Of a stretch of 21,866 nucleotides of DNA, positions 1 to 7,224 are shown piece by piece. Each line of letters starts with the position of its first letter. Within the stretch, counting starts at the first letter, position 1. The stretch spans positions 1-21,866 of the forward strand of contig NZ_CALKTQ010000139.1 of the NCBI RefSeq assembly GCF_937997465.1, given 5' to 3'. Source of the stretch: an uncultured Campylobacter sp. Lineage in GTDB: Bacteria > Campylobacterota > Campylobacteria > Campylobacterales > Campylobacteraceae. The notes under the pieces are model-generated. The model was not told the origin of the DNA, ran no database searches, and saw only the letters and a program-made list of their open reading frames with translations. The translations under genes and the position numbers were made by a program.

Positions 1-210
1 GATGTATTTTTGGCTCGGGTCTTGTTTTACGAAGTACTTATCCTTTGGGCTGCGACCCGTAAAGATGCCCGTGTCCACCATAAAGGTGCCGTTACTGCTA
101 ACGCGTCCCTCGCCCATCGCTTTTTCAAGCTCAAAAAGCTCGTCGTAGCTTAGGTTGTGGTTGATTTTTTTGATGTCTTTAAGACCTAGTTTTTCTATTT
201 CGTTTACCAT
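1..210 (-). CDS. pckA: ATP-dependent phosphoenolpyruvate carboxykinase, N-terminal part (cut by window edge)
   Basis: Only the first 70 codons are present. The translation starts MVNEIEKLGLKDIKKINHNL and contains TGIFTGRSPKDKY, a conserved N-terminal signature of the ATP-type PEP carboxykinases. The enzyme converts oxaloacetate plus ATP to PEP, CO2 and ADP in the cytoplasm, the entry step of gluconeogenesis in bacteria that live on organic and amino acids. The ATG is preceded by AGGAAG at normal spacing. It lies 19 bases downstream of the pycB stop on the same strand, so the two are probably co-transcribed: PycB makes the oxaloacetate that PckA uses. I recall the same pair as Cj0933c-Cj0932c in C. 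jejuni. The identity is secure; the rest of the gene lies outside the window. Confidence 0.95.
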   Translation of the reverse strand, partial: MVNEIEKLGLKDIKKINHNLSYDELFELEKAMGEGRVSSNGTFMVDTGIFTGRSPKDKYFVKQDPSQKYI

Positions 211-229
211 TTTTCTTCCTTATTTTGGA

Positions 230-2050
230 TTAAATTTTCGCTAAAATTTGACCGTTTGCCACGGTTTGCCCCTGCTGTACCTCGATAGACGTTACCAGCC
301 CGTCTTTTGGAGCGTTTACGTCTATTTCCATCTTCATGGCCTCTAGCACGAACATCCTTTGTCCCTTTTTCACGCTATCGCCCACTGCGACTAGGATTTT
401 AAACACGTTTCCAGGAAGCGTGCTTTTCACCGGCTCGCCGCTACCGCCGGTCGTTTTAGCCGGAGAGAGCTCCGGAGGCGGCATGTGCGCTACGCTTGCT
501 GGTTTTACGCTTTTTATCTCGGCTTTGCCGTCAGCGTCTGCGACCTCGACGTCAAATTTTTTGCCGTTTACGGTGACGCTGTATTTTTCGTTTATCGGAG
601 TTTTCGCACGCGAGGTCGGTGCGCTCGTTTCGCCTGCGTTTGCGGATTTTTTTCGGATATTTACCTTGCCTTCGCCTTTTAAAAACGCTATGCCTTTTTC
701 CTTGCACGCCGCAGCGATAAAGATATTTTCCTCGCTAGGCTCGATGCCCTCCTTTTTGAGTAGCTCGCGCGTAAATTTAAGCGACTTGCTCTCGTCTTTA
801 TCCGCAATATCCATGGCGTGCTCTTTGGTCGGCTTTAAATTTAGCTGCTCGCTAGCTAGTTTAACCACGCTCTTATCTGGCTCCACAGGCGTTTTGCCGA
901 AGTAGCCTAGTACCATTTTGCCGTAGCCCTCGGCGATCTTTTTCCACGGGCCAAACATCACGTTGTTAAACGCCTGCTGGAAATAAAACTGACTCACAGG
1001 CGTCACGCTCGTGCCGTAGCCGCCCTTTTGTACGACTTCGCGCATGGCAAGGATGACTTCTGGAAATTTATCCAAGATATTATTATCACGCATCATTTGG
1101 GTGTTTGCCGTTAGCGCGCCGCCTGGCATCGGGCTAAACGGGATGAGCGGGCTAACCTGCACGGCCTCTGGCGGCAGGAAATAGTCTTTCAAGCATTCAC
1201 CCAGCACGCTTTCATATTTTAAAATTTTCTCTACATCAAGTCCGCCCAGATCGTAGTTTTTACCCTTAACGGCATGCAGCATCGTTAGGATATCTGGCTG
1301 GCTGGTGCCGCCGCTAACGGGGCTTGCGGCTAGATCTATACCGTCTGCTCCGGCTTCTAGAGCGGCCATATAGCATGCGACGCTAACGCCTGCAGTTTCG
1401 TGAGTGTGGAGTCTTATGTGGGTATTTTGCGGGAGGAGTTTGCGAGCCATTTTGATGGTCTCATATACTTTTTGCGGACTGGAGGTGCCGCTGGCGTCTT
1501 TGAAACAAACGCTGTGATACGGGATGCCCGCGTCTAAAATTTCGCGCAAAATCCGCTCGTAAAACGCCACGTCGTGCGCGCCCGAACAGCCCGCGGGCAG
1601 ATCCATCATCGTGACGACCACTTCGTGCTTTAAGCCGTGATGAGCGATACGTTCGCCAGAAAATTTTAAATTTTCCACGTCGTTTAGCGCGTCGAAGTTT
1701 CGTATCGTGGTCGTGCCGTGCTTTTTAAAGAGCTTTGCATGCAGATCGACTAGCTCGCGGCTGCCCGTATCTAGCGTCACGGTATTTACGCCGCGGCTTA
1801 GAGTTTGCAGGTTTGCTTCAGGTCCGACCGTTTCGCGAAATTTATCCATCATCGCAAACGCGTCTTCGTTCAAATAAAAATAAAGGCTCTGAAACCGCGC
1901 CCCGCCGCCAAACTCAAAGTGCGTTATACCAGCCTCTTTAGCCGCGCTAACCGCGGGCAAAAAATCAGCCATCGCCACGCGCGCGCCGAAAACCGACTGA
2001 AAGCCGTCTCTAAAGGTAGTGTCCATAACGTCTATAAATTTTTTCGCCAT
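230..2050 (-). CDS. pycB: Pyruvate carboxylase subunit B (carboxyltransferase plus biotin carrier)
   Basis: A 606-residue protein. The N-terminal HMGL-like/carboxyltransferase domain has DTTFRDG at residues 10-16 and the metal-site motif HTHETAG near residue 218. The PYC/OADA conserved domain follows, then a Pro/Thr-rich linker (about 475-545), and a C-terminal biotinyl domain (about 547-606) with EAMKMEI, the biotinylated lysine being residue 573. It transfers carboxylate from biotin to pyruvate, giving oxaloacetate. The same architecture occurs in OadA of the oxaloacetate decarboxylase pump. No oadB or oadG is adjacent and pckA follows directly, so the two-subunit pyruvate carboxylase reading is preferred; the biotin carboxylase subunit PycA would be encoded elsewhere. 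The ATG at 2048-2050 has AAGGCGG upstream. It is divergent from the gene at 2160. Confidence 0.92.
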   Translation of the reverse strand: MAKKFIDVMDTTFRDGFQSVFGARVAMADFLPAVSAAKEAGITHFEFGGGARFQSLYFYLNEDAFAMMDKFRETVGPEANLQTLSRGVNTVTLDTGSRELVDLHAKLFKKHGTTTIRNFDALNDVENLKFSGERIAHHGLKHEVVVTMMDLPAGCSGAHDVAFYERILREILDAGIPYHSVCFKDASGTSSPQKVYETIKMARKLLPQNTHIRLHTHETAGVSVACYMAALEAGADGIDLAASPVSGGTSQPDILTMLHAVKGKNYDLGGLDVEKILKYESVLGECLKDYFLPPEAVQVSPLIPFSPMPGGALTANTQMMRDNNILDKFPEVILAMREVVQKGGYGTSVTPVSQFYFQQAFNNVMFGPWKKIAEGYGKMVLGYFGKTPVEPDKSVVKLASEQLNLKPTKEHAMDIADKDESKSLKFTRELLKKEGIEPSEENIFIAAACKEKGIAFLKGEGKVNIRKKSANAGETSAPTSRAKTPINEKYSVTVNGKKFDVEVADADGKAEIKSVKPASVAHMPPPELSPAKTTGGSGEPVKSTLPGNVFKILVAVGDSVKKGQRMFVLEAMKMEIDVNAPKDGLVTSIEVQQGQTVANGQILAKI

Positions 2051-2083
2051 TTTGCCGCCTTGTCAAATTTCAAAATCGTGCTA

Positions 2084-2089
2084 ATTTTA
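2084..2089 (-). promoter_or_regulatory. Possible -10 box for pycB
   Basis: On the minus strand this reads TAAAAT in the context GGTAAAATTAGC, about 34 bases upstream of the pycB ATG. Campylobacter sigma-70 promoters rely on the -10 box with T-rich upstream DNA. Pattern match only. Confidence 0.35.
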
Positions 2090-2110
2090 CCTAGTTTTAG
2101 ATTAAGTGGA

Positions 2111-2116
2111 TATAAT
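2111..2116 (+). promoter_or_regulatory. -10 box (TATAAT) for the TPR-like gene
   Basis: A perfect TATAAT in GTGGATATAATAAAATC, 43 bases before the ATG at 2160. The start codon is preceded by a strong Shine-Dalgarno, GAGGGGAG at 2149-2156, which supports this as a real independently transcribed plus-strand gene in a divergent 109-base spacer shared with pycB. Confidence 0.6.
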
Positions 2117-2159
2117 AAAATCAAAGCATTATCACAAAAATGTTTAACGAGGGGAGCAA

Positions 2160-3167
2160 ATGCAAGAGCGCACGCTAGAAGAGCTTTATAAAAAGCTAAA
2201 AGAATTTGATAGATTAGCGGATAAAGAAGAGTTTTTGTTTGACGAGATAAGAGACGCCGTAGAGGCGCAGGATTTGGCGTTTGCCGCGCAAATTTGCGAC
2301 TTTGTACTAAACGACGAATTTGAAAAATTCGGCGCGTTTCTAAGAACCAGAGCGCTAATGTGGCTCACGGACTATATCGTGCAAAATTCAAAAGAAAGCG
2401 AGAGCGAATACCCAAATTTTGACGACTTTGTAGACTGCCTGTGGAAATTTAAATGGATCGTCTCGGGCGTCGCTCAAAGCTCTGTGATAGAAAAGGAGCT
2501 CATAGACGAGGCAAACGAAGCTATGCTGTTTTACTACGAGCGCATGGAGCTCTCGCTGGCTGCCTACTACAAGGCTTTGATGAATCAAAACATAGACATG
2601 GGCGACGCTAGAGAGGCGAAGGCAAGCTACGAACTATGGAAAAAGCTCGCCAAAGACGATATGGCCGACTGCGAAGCGTGCGAGGCATCGGGTGAGATCG
2701 CCTATTTAAATTTTGCCGGCGAGCATGCAGCGGCACTGGAGCTTGCCGCGCCGATACTCTCAGGCGAGCTAACCTGTGCCGAGGTGCCTCACACGACCTA
2801 CACGCCGATACTTTTTAGCATGATAAAAACGGGCAAGATAGAAGAGGCAAAAGCCCTGCTGCCAAAGGCCGCGGCGACGATCGAGTCAAATCCTCGCGTC
2901 ATAAACATGGTCGCCCCGCTCATCGAGATCGCCGTTAGGCTAGATGAGCGCGAGACGGCGCTAAACTTAGCGCGCAAGCACTCTGCGGCAATCCTTGAGG
3001 GCAACGACAATCTAAACGACCTGCGATTTTTCATCGCAGTTAGCGCGTTTGGCGACGAAAACGACTACAAAACGGCTTTGGAGCTGGCGGGCAAATTTGA
3101 CGCCAGAAACGGCAATACCTACTACTCTGACTACCTGAACGAATTTTACGCTGAGTTTGGTTTTTAG
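2160..3167 (+). CDS. Alpha-helical repeat (TPR-like) protein of unknown function
   Basis: A 335-residue, acidic, apparently cytoplasmic protein with no signal peptide or membrane segment. It looks all-helical. The N-terminal 30 residues are charged (KKLKEFDRLADKEEFLFDEI), and later stretches such as GKIEEAKALLPKAAATIES, RETALNLARKHSAAILEG and YKTALELAGKFDARNG resemble TPR/SEL-like helix pairs. I recognise no named family. The strong GAGGGGAG ribosome site and a perfect TATAAT box show it is a genuine gene. It sits alone on the plus strand between pycB and a convergent DUF4139 gene, a position with no counterpart that I recall in C. jejuni. Function unknown; a scaffolding or protein-interaction role is the usual guess for such folds but is not shown here. 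Confidence 0.85.
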   Translation: MQERTLEELYKKLKEFDRLADKEEFLFDEIRDAVEAQDLAFAAQICDFVLNDEFEKFGAFLRTRALMWLTDYIVQNSKESESEYPNFDDFVDCLWKFKWIVSGVAQSSVIEKELIDEANEAMLFYYERMELSLAAYYKALMNQNIDMGDAREAKASYELWKKLAKDDMADCEACEASGEIAYLNFAGEHAAALELAAPILSGELTCAEVPHTTYTPILFSMIKTGKIEEAKALLPKAAATIESNPRVINMVAPLIEIAVRLDERETALNLARKHSAAILEGNDNLNDLRFFIAVSAFGDENDYKTALELAGKFDARNGNTYYSDYLNEFYAEFGF

Positions 3168-3186
3168 CTTTTGCAGGTTAAATTTT

Positions 3187-3261
3187 ATGGATAAATTTGG
3201 CAAATTTGACCGAGATAAATTTAGCAAATTTTACTCGCCGAGACCAGCATCTCGACGATAG
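3187..3261 (+). CDS. Possible 24-residue small ORF
   Basis: An ATG-TAG frame of 24 codons begins MDKFGKFDRDKFSKF and ends in an Arg-rich tail (SPRPASRR). It starts 19 bases after the stop of the TPR-like gene. The DNA is an imperfect tandem duplication: positions 3190-3207 and 3214-3231 match at 17 of 18 bases, which produces the repeated DKF-KF pattern. The upstream GCAGGT is a poor ribosome site. It may be only a by-product of the AAATTT-rich repeat. Confidence 0.15.
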   Translation: MDKFGKFDRDKFSKFYSPRPASRR

Positions 3262-3341
3262 TAAATTTGGCTTGGTTAATTTTAGGTTTTTTGCTTCATG
3301 TAAAAGAGATGGAGGGGGGGGTGGATGGCGCTCTGTTGGCA

Positions 3342-3612
3342 ACTCCCAAAGGGAGTGCAAGCGCAAAGTGAGGTAAAACCGAAGCAAAAGAGCTCCTTAG
3401 CAATTTATCTGTTTTCTTTTCTTTGGGAGAGGAAGGGGCTCTACTTACGGTCTGCTTGCAGCTACGAGCGAAGCAAAGTAGAGCGTCGCCTTCCTTTGCT
3501 TCGGCTTTACCTCGCAACTGCAAAGCAGACTCTCTCCCATGCCCTCTCCAACCCCACTGCACGTGAGAGGTTGCTGCACTACGTGCAGGTTTAATTTCAG
3601 CGCTTACGCGCT
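3342..3612. repeat. Block of nested inverted repeats, candidate non-autonomous dispersed repeat
   Basis: Visible arms: ACTCCC/GGGAGT at 3342-3347/3351-3356; a 19-base arm pair at 3370-3388 and 3495-3513 (18 of 19 complementary); GCTCTACTT/AAGTAGAGC at 3438-3446/3476-3484, enclosing TGCTT/AAGCA at 3453-3457/3471-3475; CTGCACGT/ACGTGCAG at 3557-3564/3581-3588; AGCGC/GCGCT at 3599-3603/3608-3612. This density of perfect arms is unlike neighbouring DNA. The composition is GC-richer than the flanks. A dispersed repeat or structured RNA is an inference. Confidence 0.5.
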
Positions 3613-3736
3613 TCAAATTTTAAATTTGCATTTTCAAGATGCAGATCTCGGTGGGTAAAATTTACAAATTTGACTTCAAATTTGATCGCAAAAAAGATAA
3701 GGCGAAGTATCGCGAGATGATTTTTCGAGTTTTGAA

Positions 3737-3786
3737 GCAAAATTGAGCGTGCGCTAGGCATATAGCCTGCGGAGCGAAAATTTTGC
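3737..3786. repeat. Nested hairpin
   Basis: GCAAAATT (3737-3744) pairs with AATTTTGC (3779-3786) and encloses a second stem, CGC-T-AGGC with loop ATATA and arm GCCTGCG. The wider unit is flanked by two copies of TCGCGAGA at 3710-3717 and 3805-3812. No T-tract follows, so it is not an obvious terminator. Confidence 0.4.
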
Positions 3787-3838
3787 AAAATCTCGGAAAA
3801 GCGCTCGCGAGACAAGCCGCAACAAGAAATTTACAATT

Positions 3839-5269
3839 TTATTCGCTCGGCTTAGTTAGCTCATAGGAGAAATTTATCTTCTTGCTCTCATTTGGCTTAA
3901 GCGCAAATTTCCACGTTACCTTACCGTCTTTGCCGATTTCGTTTTCTTTCGGGTCGTTTTTCACGCTCACGCTTACGCTCTCATGCGTGCTAACTGGCGC
4001 TTGCTCCTCCAAAACCACGTCCCACGCGAGTTTTGAGCCGTTTTTGATGCTAAATTTATATCCGCGCGAGATCTTATTTTTCGAGCCGAAAAACGACTCT
4101 TTCGTATGTTCACCGTTGGCTTCTTTTTTCACGCTAACAAGCTCGTTTTTGCCAAAAAACTCCTTTGCATCCTCGCCCGCGGCGTAGCCTACGTACCTTT
4201 TGCCGATATTTATACCGTCAATCTTAAACTCGCTTTGCGCGCTCTCTATACTACGCTCGGGCTTAAACGCGGCTCTAACAAAAGCGCCCGCACTGCCGTA
4301 GCCGTCGATCACGAGGTCAAATTTAGCATCCAAACTCTGCTTGTCGTAGGCAAAATCAGCCGTTTCGTCCGCTTTTAGACTCACGCCCTCGATGCGCCAT
4401 GCGTTTGCGAGCGCGTTTTGCTCGTTGCTCGACTGCACGTCTTTGACGCTATTTTTCTTTGCGGGCGCCCTTGCCACGGCCATATCGGCGCTCGCCTCCA
4501 TCATCGGCGCGGCTGCTAGCGGCATCATATTTCGCGGCGCCGGTTTGCCTTCGTAGCGCGGATAAAATGGCGCGGGGGTCAAATTTGACGAGTAGTAAAA
4601 CGGATAAAGCGCGATCGTAAGGGAGTTTAGATCGATACCTAAAGGATTTGTCATGGTCAAATTTTGCGAGATTTCGACCTTGCCTTTTGCGACGTCGGCA
4701 TGGATTTTATTTTTCAAATTTACGCTAACGCCCACGGGATAGGAGATCTTGACCTGTTTTGGGTCGCATTCGAATTTCAAATCAAGCTTTTGGAAATTTT
4801 TAACCTCGGCCGCGTTCATTTTCTTTTTCAGCTCGTCTATTTGCTTTTTGGTTTGCGAAATTTGGGCTAGATTTTTTAGCACGGCTTCGTAAAATTTATC
4901 GCCGTCGGCGTCCAAATTTGCGACGCTTTGCTCTTTAAAGGCCGGAAAATTATTTAAAAAAGCGTTTTTGGAATTTAGTGCGTTTAGCTTGTCGTTTAGC
5001 TCCTCAAGCTCTTTTTCGTTTTGCTTAAATTTAGCGTAGGCCTCGTTTTCTGCGGGCTTTGCTTCGTTTAAATTTAGACTTAGAAGCTCGCACGACGCAG
5101 CCACGTCGATATCCTCAAGCCCGACGAAATCGGGCAAATTTAGGCTAAATTCGCTTTTTTGGTCGGTGAAGTTTTGATGGATAAATGAGGCGTTTTTGTA
5201 GATTTCTATCAGGTTACTTTCGGCGCTCGCTATCAGCGCAAACGCCGAAACTAAGGCTATCTCTCTCAT
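3839..5269 (-). CDS. Exported DUF4139 (MuiA-like) domain protein
   Basis: A 476-residue protein with an N-terminal signal sequence (MREIALVSAFALIASAES). An N-terminal domain follows, then two helical coiled-coil stretches (about 80-105 and 133-165), and the C-terminal beta-rich DUF4139 region (about 190-476) with the typical ending in which a sandwich domain finishes on FSYELTKPSE. This is the architecture of the 'mucoidy inhibitor MuiA' family; the biochemical role of the family is not established. A Pro/Ala/Met-rich insert lies at about 243-270 (NMMPLAAAPMMEASADM). The ATG has AAGGAGAG upstream and a TATAAT box at 5297-5302, so it probably has its own promoter although it follows the TRAP large permease gene by only 51 bases. 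The location is probably periplasmic or envelope-associated. Confidence 0.8.
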   Translation of the reverse strand: MREIALVSAFALIASAESNLIEIYKNASFIHQNFTDQKSEFSLNLPDFVGLEDIDVAASCELLSLNLNEAKPAENEAYAKFKQNEKELEELNDKLNALNSKNAFLNNFPAFKEQSVANLDADGDKFYEAVLKNLAQISQTKKQIDELKKKMNAAEVKNFQKLDLKFECDPKQVKISYPVGVSVNLKNKIHADVAKGKVEISQNLTMTNPLGIDLNSLTIALYPFYYSSNLTPAPFYPRYEGKPAPRNMMPLAAAPMMEASADMAVARAPAKKNSVKDVQSSNEQNALANAWRIEGVSLKADETADFAYDKQSLDAKFDLVIDGYGSAGAFVRAAFKPERSIESAQSEFKIDGINIGKRYVGYAAGEDAKEFFGKNELVSVKKEANGEHTKESFFGSKNKISRGYKFSIKNGSKLAWDVVLEEQAPVSTHESVSVSVKNDPKENEIGKDGKVTWKFALKPNESKKINFSYELTKPSE

Positions 5270-5296
5270 TTTCTCTCCTTTGGGTAAATTTAAGAG

Positions 5297-5302
5297 ATTA
5301 TA
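5297..5302 (-). promoter_or_regulatory. -10 box (TATAAT) for the DUF4139 gene
   Basis: The minus strand reads GGCTATAATCTC, about 28 bases before the ATG, placed in the short spacer after the TRAP permease stop codon. Confidence 0.55.
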
Positions 5303-5320
5303 GCCTTACAAAGATAAATT

Positions 5321-6646
5321 TTAGCCTAGCAAGATGATCGTAAAGATGATCAGAACTAAAATTTGTATCGCGATAAAGGGCACCACGCCGCGGTAGATGT
5401 CGGACGTCTTGACCTCTGCCGGCGCCACGCCTTTTAGATAAAAGAGGCTAAAGCCAAACGGAGGAGTGAGAAACGAAGTCTGTAAATTCATCGCGATAAC
5501 GATGGCGAAATATAGCGGATTTATGCCTAAATTTACGGCAATCGGCGCCAAGATCGGTAGCACGATATACGAAATCTCGACGAAGTCTATAAAAAATCCT
5601 AGCGCAAAAATCGTAATCATCGCTAAGATAATAAAGCCCCATTTTTCTCCCGGCAAACTAGACATCACTTCTTCAACTATCTCGTCGCCGCCGGTGTAGC
5701 TAAACACCATCGAAAATGCTGTCGCGCCGATAAGGATAGTAAAGACGACGGCCGTAGTTTTGACGCTCTCTTCGAGCGCTTCTTTTAGCATTTTAAACGA
5801 AAAAGTCCTGTAAAAAAGCGAAAGCACGATCGCGCCCACGCAGCCAAACGCCGAGCTCTCCGTCGGCGTAGCGATGCCTTCAAATATCGAACCAAGCACC
5901 AGCACGACGAGCACCAACGGCGGCAAAATCGCAAGTATAGCGTTTAAAATTTGCTTTGATTTAGGCACGTCGCTTTCGACGACGACCGGCGGCGCGTAGT
6001 CCTTTTTCACGTAAGAGATGATAAGGATATAGGCTATATATGCGCCCACGAGCGCAAGACCCGGATATATCGCCTCGCGGAAAAGATCGCCGACTGGCAC
6101 CGTAAAGACGTCGCCAAGAATAATAAGCACAATGGAAGGCGGGATGATCTGTCCAAGCGTTCCCGAAGCGCAGATAGTGCCGCAGCCTAGAGCTTTGTTG
6201 TAGTTGTACTTTAGCATCACGGGTAGGCTCATAACGCCCATAGCTACGACGCTAGCGCCCACAACGCCCGTAGATGCGGCTAATAGCGCGCCCACTAGCA
6301 CGGTACTGATCGCCACGCCGCCGCGAATCTCGCCGAATAAAAACGCCATAGACTCGAGCAATCTCTCGGCCAGCTTGGTCTTTTGTAAAATAATGCCCAT
6401 AAAAACGAAAAGCGGCACGGCGATGAGGATTTTATTTTCCATTATCGAGTAGATGCGGTAAGGCATGAAGTTAAAGGTCTCTTTAAAAATCTCAAGCCCG
6501 CCCATAAAGCCGTTACCGTCGCCAAAGCTCTCGACCATACCGCCGATGAGTCCGAAAATAACGGCTATCGCGCCAAAGGTAAATGCGACGCTAAAGCCGA
6601 TAGCAAGCATAAAAAGCGCGGCTAAAAACATTACTATGCCGGTCAT
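5321..6646 (-). CDS. TRAP transporter large permease (DctM family)
   Basis: A 441-residue, very hydrophobic protein with about 12 membrane segments, the usual size for DctM-type subunits. Typical features are GGVAISTVLVGALLAASTGVVGASV around residues 108-132, CASGTLGQIIPPSIVLIILG, and MNLQTSFLTPPFGFSLFYLKG near the C-terminus. It forms the ion-coupled channel of a tripartite ATP-independent periplasmic transporter together with the small permease encoded just upstream. Its ATG overlaps the small permease stop by 4 bases (ATGA), and GGAGAGGG lies upstream. The length resembles the subgroup often labelled mannitol/chloroaromatic-type, but that label does not reveal the substrate. No DctP-type binding protein gene is present in the window, so the substrate is unknown. 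Confidence 0.92.
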   Translation of the reverse strand: MTGIVMFLAALFMLAIGFSVAFTFGAIAVIFGLIGGMVESFGDGNGFMGGLEIFKETFNFMPYRIYSIMENKILIAVPLFVFMGIILQKTKLAERLLESMAFLFGEIRGGVAISTVLVGALLAASTGVVGASVVAMGVMSLPVMLKYNYNKALGCGTICASGTLGQIIPPSIVLIILGDVFTVPVGDLFREAIYPGLALVGAYIAYILIISYVKKDYAPPVVVESDVPKSKQILNAILAILPPLVLVVLVLGSIFEGIATPTESSAFGCVGAIVLSLFYRTFSFKMLKEALEESVKTTAVVFTILIGATAFSMVFSYTGGDEIVEEVMSSLPGEKWGFIILAMITIFALGFFIDFVEISYIVLPILAPIAVNLGINPLYFAIVIAMNLQTSFLTPPFGFSLFYLKGVAPAEVKTSDIYRGVVPFIAIQILVLIIFTIILLG

Positions 6647-7224
6647 TTTCCCTCTCCTTGTTGCGCGGTTTTGCTTAAATTTGCGTCAAATTTGCCCGTT
6701 TCGCTTAAATTTGAACGAGCGTCCAGATAGACGTTTAGCCACTTTATAAAGTAGCCGACGCTAAAAAATATAAGTAGCCAGAAGCTAAACGGGATAAAGG
6801 CCTTGATAACCCAGCGATACGGCAAACCGCCCGGATCTGCGCTACCCTCGCCGCTCTCGTACGCCTCCACGACGTAGTCCCAGCTCAGCCACGCGACCAA
6901 AAGCGCAAGCGGCAGGATAAAAAGGATAACGCCCGCCATATTTATGAGCGCCCTTTTCTTTACGCTCATCTTTTCGTAAAATATATCCACTCGCACGTGT
7001 GCGTCGTCTTTTAGCGCGTAGCTCATGCCAAGCAGGATAATGATGCTAAAAAAGTGCCACTCAAGCTCTTGAAGGCCTACGTTGCCGTATTTGAAAAAAT
7101 ATCTCGCCGTGACGTTAAAAAAAACGTCCGCGATCATCAAAAACATCACAAAGATACAGACGTAGCCCACGACATTGCCGACTTTATCGAAAAACCTCTC
7201 TACTTTTTTTAAATTTCGTTCCAT
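6643..7224 (-). CDS. TRAP transporter small permease (DctQ family)
   Basis: A 193-residue protein with four predicted membrane helices (about residues 15-37, 57-78, 92-113 and 140-165) and the DctQ-like stretch LQELEWHFFSIIILLGMSYA followed by HVRVDIFY. The C-terminal tail (SNLSETGKFDANLSKTAQQ) is hydrophilic. It is the partner of the large permease, with which it overlaps by 4 bases. Its ATG directly abuts the stop codon of the upstream SNF symporter, and its ribosome site GGGGAG (7229-7234) lies inside that gene's last codons. This indicates tight translational coupling between two quite different transporter families. Confidence 0.9.
   Translation of the reverse strand: MERNLKKVERFFDKVGNVVGYVCIFVMFLMIADVFFNVTARYFFKYGNVGLQELEWHFFSIIILLGMSYALKDDAHVRVDIFYEKMSVKKRALINMAGVILFILPLALLVAWLSWDYVVEAYESGEGSADPGGLPYRWVIKAFIPFSFWLLIFFSVGYFIKWLNVYLDARSNLSETGKFDANLSKTAQQGEGK

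Larger units (their letters stand above)
3168..3838. other. 671-base intergenic region, convergent, rich in inverted repeats
   Basis: No gene can be supported here with confidence. From left to right it holds AAATTT-rich direct repeats (3190-3231), a G8 tract (3314-3321), a GC-richer block of nested inverted repeats (about 3340-3612) and a second hairpin block (about 3703-3815). Open frames exist on both strands through 3296-3616 and on the minus strand at 3597-3815, but they lack ribosome sites and overlap the palindromic DNA. No clear intrinsic terminator was found for either convergent flanking gene. Confidence 0.6.

Noticed and set aside
230..2050. Oxaloacetate decarboxylase alpha subunit (OadA)
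   Set aside because: Architecture is the same, but there is no oadB/oadG nearby and the pckA linkage fits PycB. Not fully excluded by sequence.
3239..3254. Terminator after the TPR-like gene (CGAGA/TCTCG stem)
   Set aside because: Only five pairs and no adjacent T-run.
3296..3616. Possible 106-codon gene on the minus strand, and an 89-codon frame on the plus strand at 3325-3594
   Set aside because: Both lie in the inverted-repeat block, have no ribosome sites, and have low-complexity products unlike proteins; open frames on both strands reflect composition.
3597..3815. Possible 72-codon minus-strand gene
   Set aside because: No clear ribosome site, overlaps the hairpin unit, and the product has no recognisable domain; it may be another copy of a dispersed repeat.
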